From the NCBI GenBank assembly GCA_035471805.1, contig DATIPS010000015.1, forward strand, positions 1-64,000: a stretch of 64,000 bases of DNA, written 5' to 3'. Below, in pieces: positions 36,189-44,639 of this stretch. Position 1 is the stretch's first letter; every line of letters starts with the position of its first letter. Made by a program: the position numbers and the translations under genes. The notes under the pieces were generated by a model that saw only the letters and a list, made by a program, of their open reading frames with translations, ran no database searches and was not told the DNA's origin. This DNA is from Acidimicrobiia bacterium (GTDB taxonomy: Bacteria > Actinomycetota > Acidimicrobiia > Spongiisociales > JAHEDJ01).

Positions 36189-36664
36189 AGTTCCTCCCGA
36201 ATCGACTGCAGTCGTTCCTGGTAGTCGGGCTCGTTGATGCCGCTCGCCCACATGATCAGCGCATCCTCGTTCAGGTAGTAATCCTTGCGGACTCCCACCG
36301 GCGCAAAGCCGAACTTCCGGTACAGGGCCTGGGCGGAATCGTTGGACATCCTCACCTCGAGCGTCAGATGCTCTGCGTCGGAGGCCAGCGCCGCTTCGAC
36401 GAGTCGCATCATCAGGCGTTTGGCGATTCCCCCGCCCCGTGTCTCCGGCGACACCGATACGGTAGTTATATGGGCATCCTCGAACACGATCATCATGCCC
36501 GCATAGGCGACCGGCCTGTCGCCATCAACCGCTATGAGGTATACCCGGTTCGGCTGCGAGAGCTCGTCCCGGAAGACACCCTCCGACCAGGGCTCGGGAT
36601 ATACCCGGCGTTCCAGTTCGGCCACCAGGGGAATGTCGGCGGGTGTCATCGCCCGGATCTCCAT
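36185..36664 (-). CDS. rimI: ribosomal-protein-alanine N-acetyltransferase RimI
   Basis: GNAT enzyme of 159 aa: the acetyl-CoA motif is in [20 protein letters not shown], followed by [20 protein letters not shown] and the strand [20 protein letters not shown], as in RimI, the acetylase of ribosomal protein S18. ATG 36664 was chosen over an in-frame start 8 codons upstream because it begins with [11 protein letters not shown] and lies 5 nt after the tsaB stop. The position between tsaB and tsaD is the classic one. Confidence 0.93.
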   Translation of the reverse strand: MEIRAMTPADIPLVAELERRVYPEPWSEGVFRDELSQPNRVYLIAVDGDRPVAYAGMMIVFEDAHITTVSVSPETRGGGIAKRLMMRLVEAALASDAEHLTLEVRMSNDSAQALYRKFGFAPVGVRKDYYLNEDALIMWASGINEPDYQERLQSIREEL

Positions 36665-36669
36665 CACGC

Positions 36670-37383
36670 CTACGCCGTGCCGTCCCACGGCCCCTCCTGA
36701 CGGAACTGCTTCCAGGCGATGGACACGTCCGGTTCTCTCAAATAGAGCGGGCGCAGGTCTTCAGGTGAGGGGAACACACCCTTCTGGAGTGGCCCGGCAG
36801 CCAGATCGAGCAACGCCGAGGCATCCGGATAACGAGGCCGACCCGACTTGACCCGATGCAATCCGCGGAAGGTCGCCTCCGGAACGCTCTGGGTGTCTCC
36901 AACGATCAGCACCTCGCCCGCATCCGACTCGAGCATCGCCCGCAGATGATCCGGGGACATGATCTCAGGCGGTCCATCCTTGACGACCCCGCCGGGAACC
37001 GGCCGGTAGGACGCCACTGCCAGCTCACCGCGCCGCACATCGACGACCGCATATATGTGCCGATGTCCGGTAGCCGCCCGCAGGGCAACGGCGTCGAGAG
37101 ACGTAACCGGGATGACGGGGATTCCGAGCGCGGCCGCCATGCCCTGTGCGGTCGAGAGACCCACCCGGATCCCGGTGTAGAGGCCGGGGCCGACGTCGAC
37201 GGCTATGGCATCCAGATCGGCGGGATTCCATCCGGCCTGATCGAAACAGAAATCAACCGCAGTCACGATGAACCCTCCGTGCCCCTGCCGGTCGACCCGT
37301 TTGGCCGAGGCAACAGTGGCACGCCCATCCCCCAGTGCGACCGACGAAGCCGGCGTCGCGGTCTCGATTGCCAGAACCTTCAC
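36670..37383 (-). CDS. tsaB: t6A biosynthesis protein TsaB
   Basis: TsaB of 237 aa, the inactive ASKHA partner that dimerises with TsaD. It starts with VLAIETATPASSVAL and contains VDVGPGLYTGIRVGLSTAQG, the most conserved stretch of the family. The C-terminal SPEDLRPLYLREPDV is also typical. Its ATG overlaps the tsaE stop (ATGA), and rimI follows after 5 nt, so the four genes are translated from one message. Confidence 0.95.
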   Translation of the reverse strand: MKVLAIETATPASSVALGDGRATVASAKRVDRQGHGGFIVTAVDFCFDQAGWNPADLDAIAVDVGPGLYTGIRVGLSTAQGMAAALGIPVIPVTSLDAVALRAATGHRHIYAVVDVRRGELAVASYRPVPGGVVKDGPPEIMSPDHLRAMLESDAGEVLIVGDTQSVPEATFRGLHRVKSGRPRYPDASALLDLAAGPLQKGVFPSPEDLRPLYLREPDVSIAWKQFRQEGPWDGTA

Positions 37384-37838
37384 TCGGACATCTCCTCGAG
37401 AGGCCGCTTCGCCCAGTCGCCGTTCGGCTCGAGACGGACGCGTCGATCAGTCTCGCCCGTGATCTCAATGAGAACCTTCAAGTGATCACCGGGAAGGCTG
37501 GCTACCACCGCATCACCCCACTCGACTACCAGCACGGAGCTCAGCGACTCTTCGTATACATCGAGAGCGTCGAACTCTCCAAGGGAGCCAATCCGGTAGA
37601 CATCGACATGAACGAGAGGGAGGAACCCGGACGTGTACTTCTTCATCAGAACGAAGGATGGGCTGGTCACGTGTTCGTCGATGCCGAGACCATCGGCGAT
37701 TCCGCCGACAAAAGCAGTCTTACCGGCGCCCAATGTGCCGCACAGCACCACGACGTCTCCGGCGCGTAGCAGCCCGGACAGTCGGCGCCCGATTGCCCGA
37801 GTGTCCGCGTCGGAACCAGAGTTGAGATCAACAGTCAC
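37380..37838 (-). CDS. tsaE: t6A biosynthesis ATPase TsaE
   Basis: P-loop ATPase of 152 aa, resetting the TsaB-TsaD complex. Walker A is LCGTLGAGKTAFVGGIADGL; VTSPSFVLMKKY and LVHVDVYRIGSLGEFDAL are the following conserved blocks, and VVEWGDAV ends the core. The start is GTG 37838 within the UDG stop (GTGA). Length is normal for the family. Confidence 0.96.
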   Translation of the reverse strand: MTVDLNSGSDADTRAIGRRLSGLLRAGDVVVLCGTLGAGKTAFVGGIADGLGIDEHVTSPSFVLMKKYTSGFLPLVHVDVYRIGSLGEFDALDVYEESLSSVLVVEWGDAVVASLPGDHLKVLIEITGETDRRVRLEPNGDWAKRPLEEMSE

Positions 37839-38491
37839 GCAAAGAACTCCAACTGCGTTGTTTCCTGGAGGCTAGTTGCCCGGGGGCCCGCCTCCGTGCG
37901 TTCCCGGGTAGCTATGACCGGATCTTCGACGGACCCTTCGTCGAGGACCCGGCGGGCCAGCGCGAAGTCTTTGCGCATGTCGTTGAGGACTCGCTCACCG
38001 CCCCGCAACGCCGCCGCCGGGTGGAACGTGGGAACCACGAATCTCCCCCACCACGGGTAGGCGGTTCCCCGCAGCCGGGTGATCCCGGTCGATGTCTTGA
38101 GGAGCAGTTTGGATGCGAAGTTGCCCAGCGTCATCACCACCGCCGGGTCTATCAGCTTTATCTGTCTTGCCAGATAGCCCTTGCACGCCTCGATCTCCTC
38201 CTCCCTGGGATCGCGGTTGCCCGGCGGACGACATTTCAGAACGTTGGCGATGTATACCTCATCGCGGGAGATCCCCACCTCTTCGGCCAGGCGGTCGAGG
38301 AGTCGACCCGCCGCCCCGACAAAGGGCTCGCCGCTCAGGTCCTCGTTGCGGCCCGGCGCCTCGCCGATGAACATGAGATCGGCATTGGCACCGCCGACAC
38401 CGAACACGACGTTCGTTCTCGTTTCGGCGAGGCCGCACGCAACACAGGCGGCCGCCTCTTCCGCCAGGAGCCGAAGCTCGTTGTCACTCAC
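37835..38491 (-). CDS. uracil-DNA glycosylase, family 4 (Fe-S type)
   Basis: UDG of 218 aa that removes uracil from DNA. Four cysteines positioned for a 4Fe-4S cluster are C16, C19 (ACVACG), C87 (NVLKCRPP) and C103 (EACKGY). The active-site motif is GEAPGRNEDLSGEPFVGAAG and the second motif is in VPTFHPAAAL; both are of family-4 type. GTG 38491 overlaps the end of the P1-peptidase gene by 8 nt. It sits in the middle of an otherwise t6A/cell-wall operon. Confidence 0.93.
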   Translation of the reverse strand: MSDNELRLLAEEAAACVACGLAETRTNVVFGVGGANADLMFIGEAPGRNEDLSGEPFVGAAGRLLDRLAEEVGISRDEVYIANVLKCRPPGNRDPREEEIEACKGYLARQIKLIDPAVVMTLGNFASKLLLKTSTGITRLRGTAYPWWGRFVVPTFHPAAALRGGERVLNDMRKDFALARRVLDEGSVEDPVIATRERTEAGPRATSLQETTQLEFFA

Positions 38492-39365
38492 CTGATGTTC
38501 CTCGTCGGATCGCCGCCTCTATCGCTCGCGCGGTGGCAACAAAAGCAGCCTCGGACAGCCGGTCGACGTCGCCCGGGCGGGCCCCGCACGAAACTGCAAA
38601 CGCCGCATCGCCATCATATCGAGTGTGTGCAGGCCGAAGACAGGCTGCCAGAGCGTCCTGGGCGCGGACGGCCAGCCGCCGGGTAGACGGGCGGTCGAGA
38701 GCCGCGTCCGTGACGACCACCACGAGGGTCGTGTTGACCGCCGTCATCGTCGCCGGGTTGAAATCGGGAGCGACCTGACCTCCGGTGAGGGACTCCCCTT
38801 CGAGAGTGAACACATCACCGAGCGCGTTGACCACCGCGAGCGCGGCAACCGTGACGCCGTCGAGATCCACCGAAGCAGACCCCAACCCGCCCGGGCGTAT
38901 GTGCTCCAAACCCCGCCACTTGGAAACGGTTGCACCTGCGCCGGCCCCGACGGGCCCGTTCTCGACCGGATCGGCGGTGGCCGCCCGGTAGGCGAGCGAT
39001 CCCTGCGCCGGGCCGGGCCGGGCGTCGGCATCGCCCGCCGCCATGTCGAAGATCACGGCGGCGGGGACGATGGGAACCGGGCCGAGCGGCGTGGGGTGCC
39101 CGCGACCATCTGCAAGGAGTTCCCGCATCACACCGTCTGCGGCGGCCAGGCCGAATGCGCTTCCGCCGGTCAACAGCAGAGCCTGGATCGTCTCGACCCG
39201 CATACCCGGCTCGAGGAGAGCCGTTTCACGGGTTCCCGGTGCACCGCCGCGAATCTCGACTGCGGCCACATTCGGCTCCGGCAACACGACGACGGTACAG
39301 CCGGTGATCCCGGTCGGGTGGGTCCAATGACCCACCTTCACTCCCTCGACGGCCGTGAGGGTCAT
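38484..39365 (-). CDS. P1 (S58, DmpA-like) family peptidase
   Basis: Protein of 293 aa of the P1/DmpA family of Ntn-type self-processing aminopeptidases. It opens with VEGVKVGHWTHPTGITGCTV, then GGAPGTRETALLEPGM and LLLTGGSAFGLAAADGVMR, all standard for the group; AALAVVNALGDVF is in the region of the nucleophile-bearing subunit. DmpA relatives release N-terminal D- or L-residues or cleave beta-peptides; the in vivo substrate is unknown. ATG 39365 overlaps the alr stop (ATGA). Being coupled to alanine racemase, a D-alanine-related role is possible but unproven. Confidence 0.88.
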   Translation of the reverse strand: MTLTAVEGVKVGHWTHPTGITGCTVVVLPEPNVAAVEIRGGAPGTRETALLEPGMRVETIQALLLTGGSAFGLAAADGVMRELLADGRGHPTPLGPVPIVPAAVIFDMAAGDADARPGPAQGSLAYRAATADPVENGPVGAGAGATVSKWRGLEHIRPGGLGSASVDLDGVTVAALAVVNALGDVFTLEGESLTGGQVAPDFNPATMTAVNTTLVVVVTDAALDRPSTRRLAVRAQDALAACLRPAHTRYDGDAAFAVSCGARPGDVDRLSEAAFVATARAIEAAIRRGTSGE

Positions 39366-40456
39366 GGCAAGTACCTCCTCGGCATGCGCGGCCCGATCTG
39401 GCACACGATCTCGTAGTTGATGGTCCCGATCAGATCCGCCCACTCCTCAACCCTGATTTGCTCATCACCCTGACGGCCGATCAGAACGACCTCATCTCCT
39501 ACCTCGATCTCATCGTTTCCGACGTCGACCACGATGTAGTCCATCGTCACCGTGCCTGCCAGCGGATATCGCCTTCCTCGAATGAGGACCTCTCCGACCG
39601 AGGAGAGCAAACGCGGCATGCCGTCGGCATAGCCGATCGGGACGGAGGCAACCCGACCGTTGGAAGGCAACGGACGTCGCCTGCCGTACGAGGGGCGGGT
39701 GCCGGCCGGGTGCCGCCGGATATGCGCCACCTTGGAGACGACACTCATCGCCGGCCGCAACCCGAGATCGGCACCAACGGACGGAGAAGGCTGCAGTCCG
39801 TAAGTCCCGATTCCAACCCTCACCATGTCGTAGCGAGCCTCCGGAAACAGAATCGCTCCCGCCGTGTTGGCCGCGTGGACCAGTGGAACTCGTATGCCCT
39901 CGGACCGCAGGACGTTCAACGTCTCCTCGAAGCGCTCGATCTGGGTTCGTGTGAAGTCGGCATCCTCCTCAGCGACGGCGAAGTGGGTCCACACCGCTGC
40001 GAGGTCCAGACCGGGAGAATCACAGATGAGGCGGGCAAAGTGGAGGGCATCGGCCGCCGAAGCACCGACCCTGTGCATGCCCGTGTCTATCTTCAGGTGC
40101 ACCGAGACGGGGGATGTGGCCAGGGAGGCCAGCGCCTCGATCATGGGGAGCGAATAGACGGTGGGTGTCAGGTCCCATTGCAGTAGCGCGGGGGCCGATC
40201 CGACCGGGGGCTCCGACAGCAGCAGGATCGGTGCATCGATACCGGCCTCCCGCAGGCGAGCACCTTCGGATACCAGTGCCACCGCCAGGCGGCCGGCTCC
40301 AGCGTCGATCGCAGCCTCGGCGACCGGCACATCCCCGTGACCGTAAGCATCGGCTTTGACGACTGCACAGACTTCCGCCGGCGCCACCAGGCCGGCCAGC
40401 GCGGAAACATTGTGCGCCACCGCGTCGAGATCGACGTCGACCCAGGTAGGCCTCAC
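39362..40456 (-). CDS. alr: alanine racemase
   Basis: Fold-type III PLP enzyme of 364 aa interconverting L- and D-alanine for peptidoglycan. The PLP lysine is K34 in VVKADAYGHG, the other catalytic residue is the tyrosine of PIGYADGMPR, and HLKIDTGMHRVG and MVRVGIGTYG are conserved. The start overlaps the stop of the NAD(P)HX repair gene by 4 nt. The nnr-alr-tsaE order is common in Actinomycetota; here P1 peptidase and UDG are inserted between alr and tsaE. Confidence 0.96.
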   Translation of the reverse strand: MRPTWVDVDLDAVAHNVSALAGLVAPAEVCAVVKADAYGHGDVPVAEAAIDAGAGRLAVALVSEGARLREAGIDAPILLLSEPPVGSAPALLQWDLTPTVYSLPMIEALASLATSPVSVHLKIDTGMHRVGASAADALHFARLICDSPGLDLAAVWTHFAVAEEDADFTRTQIERFEETLNVLRSEGIRVPLVHAANTAGAILFPEARYDMVRVGIGTYGLQPSPSVGADLGLRPAMSVVSKVAHIRRHPAGTRPSYGRRRPLPSNGRVASVPIGYADGMPRLLSSVGEVLIRGRRYPLAGTVTMDYIVVDVGNDEIEVGDEVVLIGRQGDEQIRVEEWADLIGTINYEIVCQIGPRMPRRYLP

Positions 40457-41865
40457 CGGACGACCCTCCCGATTTCTCGTACCAGCGACATTGCCGTGAC
40501 GTTCTCTCGCTCGGCAAGTGTCGCACCGGCGATGCCATGCCAGTAGGCGGCACTTCTCGCGGCCGTCTCATGGGGCATACCCGAGGAGACAAAAGCCGCC
40601 GTCACGCCGGTCAGCACGTCACCCGTCCCGATAGTGGCCAATTCCGGGCCACCGGAGTCCACGACCCACAGCTCTTCTCCGGCAACGAAGGTCGGGTTGC
40701 CCTTGAGAACCACTGTGGCACCGGTCTCCCTGGCCAGAGAGGTTGCCTCCGAGTAACCGGCGTCGTGCCCGGTCAGACGCCGGAACTCCCCCGCGTGCGG
40801 GGTGATGATCGTCGGGGCACGGCGGGTTGCGAGCAGATCGACGCCGGACAGGGTGTTGATGCCGTCCGCATCGAGCAGAAGCGGACCGGTCCAACGCTCG
40901 AGGAGCAGCCGAACGAACCCATCAACCCCGGGGCCGAGCCCGGGGCCGACCGCCAACACGTCGAAGCGGGCCGCGTGGTCGAGCACTTCGATGGCGTCCT
41001 CGGTGGCGGGGACTCCACCTTTGCCGAAGGCGTGGGTGAGGACTCCGGGAGCCGATGAGGCATAGATCCCCTGCGTGTCGGCCCGGCAGATGATCGACGT
41101 AGACCCTGCACCGGCGGCAAGAGCCGACCAGGCGGCGAGGAGAGCTGCTCCGGTCATCCCTGGTGCACCGCCCACAACCGCCACCGATCCGGCCGACCAC
41201 TTGTGCACGGTCCGACCTCGTTCGGGGAGAGGAGCGTCGGATCGTTCACACTCAAAGAACTCGGAATCACCCTGCGGCAGGCCAATGGCGACAACATTCA
41301 CGACACCGCATACGTCCGGCCCGAGGCCGACGAGGTGGCCGACCTTCTTCGCCTGAAAAGTCACGGTCCGTTCGGCCCGGAAACAGGAACCGGCCGAAGT
41401 GCCGTCGGTGGCGTTCAATCCGCTTGGAACATCCACCGATAGAACCCGCCCGGCAAACTTCGCCCAGGAGATGGCGGCTTCCGGGAGGTTGCCCCGGAAT
41501 CCGGCGCCGAAGAGAGCATCGACGACGAGATCGACGGGAACGGGATCGGCCTCCCACGGCCGGATCGGCACGCCTGCAGACCGAGCCAGGCCGGCCGCCC
41601 ATTTTGCGCCGGTCGAACGCGGCTCGGCGAGCGCCAGTACCCGGACCGCCACGCCCCGCTCACGTAAGTAGCGGGCTGCCACATAACCGTCACCACCGTT
41701 GTTGCCGGGCCCGGCGAGGACGACGACCTGCGAGCCGTAGCCGATCCCCATGTCGACCGCCGCGAGTGCAACGCCGAGTCCGGCGCGCTCCATGAGCACT
41801 TGAACCGTTTCGGTCGAAGCCTCGTCGAGTGCGGCCGCCTGCGCTGCCGTTAGAACGGGTTTCAT
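40453..41865 (-). CDS. nnr: bifunctional NAD(P)H-hydrate epimerase / dehydratase
   Basis: Fusion protein of 470 aa that repairs hydrated NAD(P)H. The N-terminal epimerase domain (about 1-200) has VLAGPGNNGGDGYVAARYL; the C-terminal ADP/ATP-dependent dehydratase (about 220-470) has AVGPGLGPG, IITPHAGEFRRL, VLKGNPTFVAG and TIGTGDVLTGV. ATG 41865 begins MKPVLTAAQAAAL, the usual start of the epimerase domain; the open frame reaches upstream into a palindromic repeat, which is not part of the gene. It heads the run nnr-alr-P1-udg-tsaEB-rimI-tsaD. Confidence 0.95.
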   Translation of the reverse strand: MKPVLTAAQAAALDEASTETVQVLMERAGLGVALAAVDMGIGYGSQVVVLAGPGNNGGDGYVAARYLRERGVAVRVLALAEPRSTGAKWAAGLARSAGVPIRPWEADPVPVDLVVDALFGAGFRGNLPEAAISWAKFAGRVLSVDVPSGLNATDGTSAGSCFRAERTVTFQAKKVGHLVGLGPDVCGVVNVVAIGLPQGDSEFFECERSDAPLPERGRTVHKWSAGSVAVVGGAPGMTGAALLAAWSALAAGAGSTSIICRADTQGIYASSAPGVLTHAFGKGGVPATEDAIEVLDHAARFDVLAVGPGLGPGVDGFVRLLLERWTGPLLLDADGINTLSGVDLLATRRAPTIITPHAGEFRRLTGHDAGYSEATSLARETGATVVLKGNPTFVAGEELWVVDSGGPELATIGTGDVLTGVTAAFVSSGMPHETAARSAAYWHGIAGATLAERENVTAMSLVREIGRVVR

Positions 41866-41935
41866 GGAAGGGGGCTGATTGCGGGCACGACATTGATGAT
41901 AGGGAAGACTCGCGGCCGCCACCTGAACCCCCCGT

Positions 41936-41984
41936 TTTCTCAGCAATACTGTTGATCCCCACGCGCATCAGCATTGCTCGGAAA
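41936..41984. repeat. palindromic element copy 6 (first of a tandem pair)
   Basis: TTTCTCAGCAATACTGTTG with the imperfect partner CAGCATTGCTCGGAAA. The loop reads as the reverse complement of the loop in copies 2 and 4, so this copy is in the opposite orientation. Confidence 0.9.
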
Positions 41985-41995
41985 CGGTCTTCAAC

Positions 41996-42042
41996 TTCTC
42001 AGCAATACTGTTGATCCCCACGCGCATCAGCATTGCCGAGAA
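41996..42042. repeat. palindromic element copy 7 (second of a tandem pair)
   Basis: It repeats copy 6 after 60 bp with about 40 identical bases, differing mainly in the right arm (GCCGAGAA instead of GCTCGGAAA). It ends 15 bp before the acpS stop. Confidence 0.92.
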
Positions 42043-42057
42043 TACCGGGCCTGCCGT

Positions 42058-42432
42058 CTAGTGCTCCCCGACCGCCACCGCCATCACCATGGCCGTGACG
42101 TCCGTGTGGGTGATGGTGACGAGCACTTCGGTGATTCCGAGCTGTGCGGCACGTGCTTTGGCTGTGCCGAAGAGGTTCACGCGAGGGGCTCCCCCTCCTG
42201 TGATCTCCACGTCCTGCCATCGGATCCTGCGCCATCCCGTTCCCATGCTCTTCATGACCGCTTCCTTGCCGGCAAAGCGAGCCGCGTACCGTCGAGCCGG
42301 ATTGGCGAAGCGCGACGCGTAGGCACGCTCGTGCTCGGTGAAAACACGTTCAGGAAACCGCTCGTACTTGTCGAGCAACCGCTCGACCCTATCTATTTCC
42401 GCGAGGTCGACCCCGAGTCCGATTATGCGCAT
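42058..42432 (-). CDS. acpS: holo-[acyl-carrier-protein] synthase
   Basis: AcpS of 124 aa attaches 4'-phosphopantetheine to acyl carrier protein. Conserved: IIGLGVDLAEIDRVERLL with the Mg-binding aspartate, FTEHERAYA, and RRYAARFAGKEAVMKSMGTG. ATG 42432. It lies downstream of glmS, separated by a hairpin, and upstream of nnr, separated by two palindromes; a similar glmS-acpS-nnr order is known in Actinomycetota. Confidence 0.95.
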   Translation of the reverse strand: MRIIGLGVDLAEIDRVERLLDKYERFPERVFTEHERAYASRFANPARRYAARFAGKEAVMKSMGTGWRRIRWQDVEITGGGAPRVNLFGTAKARAAQLGITEVLVTITHTDVTAMVMAVAVGEH

Positions 42433-42446
42433 CGGAGAAGCTTACG

Positions 42447-42466
42447 CCCCCGCCGTGAGGCGGGGG
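42447..42466 (-). terminator. GC-rich hairpin between glmS and acpS
   Basis: CCCCCGCC and GGCGGGGG form a perfect 8-bp stem with GTGA loop, 45 bp after the glmS stop. No U-tract follows on the minus strand; it may only attenuate read-through into acpS. Confidence 0.5.
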
Positions 42467-42510
42467 ACGAGAAACAAATGCTCTCGAACCTGCCTGCATG
42501 GCCGGCAGGC

Positions 42511-44337
42511 CTATTCCACCGTCACCGTCTTGGCCAGGTTGCGTGGTTTGTCCACGTCGAGTCCGCGCTGTTTCGCCAGCCAGTAGGCGAGCAGCTGCAA
42601 CGGCACCACCGCAGTGACCGGGCTGAGCAGCTCCGGCGCCCACGGAACAGAGATCACCTCGTCGGCCACGGCTTCACCCTCGCTATCACCCTCGGTGAGC
42701 ACCAGAAGAATGGTCCCGCTGCGGGCTCGCATTTCCTGCATATTGGAGAGCATCTTGCCCTTCACGTGGCTGTTCGTGGCAACGCCGACGACCACCACGC
42801 CCTCCTCAATCAGCGCGATGGGGCCGTGCTTCATTTCGCCGGCCGGGTAACCCTCGGCGCGCAAGTAGGCGATCTCCTTGAGCTTGAGCGCGCCCTCCAT
42901 CGCCACCGGGAAGGCGGCGCTTCTTCCCAGGAAGAAGAAATCACGGCGGTCGGCCCACTGCTCGGAAATCTCACGGATACGGTCGGACTGCCGGAGCACT
43001 TCTTCGACCTGATCGGGCAGGACGAACATCGCCTTCACAGCATTCTGGATGGCAGCGTCGTCGAGTGAGCCTCGCGCATGGGCCAGCCACAGGGCCAGCA
43101 GCTGCATTGCGGTCAACTGGGTAGTAAACGTCTTCGTGGCGGCAACTCCGATCTCCGGCCCGGCCCGCGTGTAGAGCACGGCGTCGGCCTCCCGGGCCAT
43201 CGCCGAGTCGACGACGTTCGTCACCGCGATCAGCTTGGCTCCTTGCGCCCTGGCATAGCGGACGGCTGCCAGGGTGTCCAGCGTCTCGCCCGACTGGGAG
43301 ATTCCCACGACAAGCGTGTTGGTATCGAGTACCGGGTCGCGGTATCTGAACTCGGACGCGATGTCGGTCTCAACAGGCAATCGCGTCCATCGTTCGATCG
43401 CGTACTTGGCCATCATCGCTGCGTGATAGGAGGTCCCGCAGGCAACCACGAATACCTTGTCGAAGGAGCGGGCGGTTCCGACATCGAGGTCGAGTTCGCG
43501 CAGCCGGACCAATCCGTCTGAGTCGAGCCGGCCGCGCAACGTGTCGCGGATCGCCTTGGGCTGTTCGAAGATCTCCTTGAGCATGAAGTCGGGAAAGCCG
43601 CCCTTCTCGGCCGACTCGAGATCCCACTCGATTTCTCGCATCTGCGGTTCAACGATCGTTCCGGATAGGTCGCTGATGGTGATACTTCCTGGCCGTACGG
43701 CCACGATTCGATCGTCGTCGAGGACCGCCATCCGCCTGGTGTATTCGAGGAAGGCCGGAATATCGGACGCCAGGAAGTTCTCGCCGTCTCCCAGGCCTAT
43801 CACCAGCGGGCTGCCACGACGGGCACCGACGATGAGCTCCGGTTCATCGGTCCTGACGACGGCCAGCGCCAGAGCGCCTTCCGCCAATTGCATGACTTCC
43901 CGTACGGCCTCTTCGAGGGGGAGATCGGCCCGATCCTCGATCAGGTGAGCGACCACTTCGGTGTCGGTCTCGGACCGGAACGAATGCCCCGCTTCGATCA
44001 GTTCGGCCTTCAGGTCCGCCCAGTTCTCGATGATCCCGTTGTGGACGACCGCCACGCCTCCAGCGCAGTCCGCGTGCGGATGGGCGTTGATCGTGTTGGG
44101 AGCGCCGTGGGTTGCCCAGCGTGTGTGCCCGATCCCGGTGGTGCCCTGGCTGATCCGTCCTTCCAGTTCGGACTCGAGGTCGGCGATGCGCCCGGCCTTG
44201 CGGGTTATCTCGACTCCGATTTCTTCGAGGATCGCCATGCCGGCAGAGTCATATCCCCGGTATTCCAGACGTCGGAGTCCCCCGATCAGCAGCGCTTGGA
44301 CCGGACGCGGCCCTACATACCCGACGATGCCACACAT
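42511..44337 (-). CDS. glmS: glutamine-fructose-6-phosphate aminotransferase (isomerising)
   Basis: GlcN6P synthase of 608 aa, normal length. The nucleophile is Cys2 (MCGIVGYVGPRP). The N-terminal glutaminase domain (about 1-230) has GIGHTRWATHGAP and VVHNGIIENW; two SIS domains follow (CGTSYHAAMMAKYAIE; ISQSGETLDTLAAVRYA), and the end NLAKTVTVE is invariant in the family. It makes GlcN6P for peptidoglycan. A glmS ribozyme lies in the 5' leader, so the product should switch the mRNA off. Ribosome-binding site AAGGAAAG. Confidence 0.98.
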   Translation of the reverse strand: MCGIVGYVGPRPVQALLIGGLRRLEYRGYDSAGMAILEEIGVEITRKAGRIADLESELEGRISQGTTGIGHTRWATHGAPNTINAHPHADCAGGVAVVHNGIIENWADLKAELIEAGHSFRSETDTEVVAHLIEDRADLPLEEAVREVMQLAEGALALAVVRTDEPELIVGARRGSPLVIGLGDGENFLASDIPAFLEYTRRMAVLDDDRIVAVRPGSITISDLSGTIVEPQMREIEWDLESAEKGGFPDFMLKEIFEQPKAIRDTLRGRLDSDGLVRLRELDLDVGTARSFDKVFVVACGTSYHAAMMAKYAIERWTRLPVETDIASEFRYRDPVLDTNTLVVGISQSGETLDTLAAVRYARAQGAKLIAVTNVVDSAMAREADAVLYTRAGPEIGVAATKTFTTQLTAMQLLALWLAHARGSLDDAAIQNAVKAMFVLPDQVEEVLRQSDRIREISEQWADRRDFFFLGRSAAFPVAMEGALKLKEIAYLRAEGYPAGEMKHGPIALIEEGVVVVGVATNSHVKGKMLSNMQEMRARSGTILLVLTEGDSEGEAVADEVISVPWAPELLSPVTAVVPLQLLAYWLAKQRGLDVDKPRNLAKTVTVE

Positions 44338-44420
44338 CGCGTTCTTTCCTTCCCACGTTCCGCGCCGACCTAATGCCGGCTATCACCGGGACGGTTCGTA
44401 TGCCGCAGCATCTGACTGTG

Positions 44421-44566
44421 GCACCCACATCGGACCGGACTTTGTGGCACCGGTCGCCCGGTGGCTTTGATCCGCTCCGTCACGATCGTGGGAACCGAGA
44501 GGGCATCCGCCGAAGGTTCGATACTCCCTCTTCCTCGTCACCCCTTGCGGGGCCAGGCGCTCCAAT
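44421..44566 (-). ncRNA. glmS ribozyme (GlcN6P-activated self-cleaving riboswitch)
   Basis: The minus-strand leader of glmS carries the conserved blocks of the glmS ribozyme in order. The cleavage-site context is GGA/GCGCC (cut between 44561 and 44560). A short P1 follows (CCCC-GCAA-GGGG), then UGACGAGG (44533-44540), GAGGGAGUAUCGA, UUCGGCGGAUGCC (44502-44514) pairing back through GAGGG/CCCUC, a P3-like GUUCC/GGAGC stem, and P4 CCACCGG-GCGA-CCGGUG (44446-44464) with the same GCGA loop as the Thermoanaerobacter ribozyme. AGUCCGG follows P4. About 83 nt separate it from the glmS start. Sequence and position agree; activity is inferred. Confidence 0.92.
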
Positions 44567-44639
44567 GTTCTGAATCCCGGATTGCACAGAACGATAGTCG
44601 CCGCCACCGGCTCCGGATATGAGGAGCGGCATACGGGCT

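Noticed and set aside
41866-41946. Start of nnr at 41946
   Set aside because: The extension is translated palindrome; the family N-terminus begins at ATG 41865.
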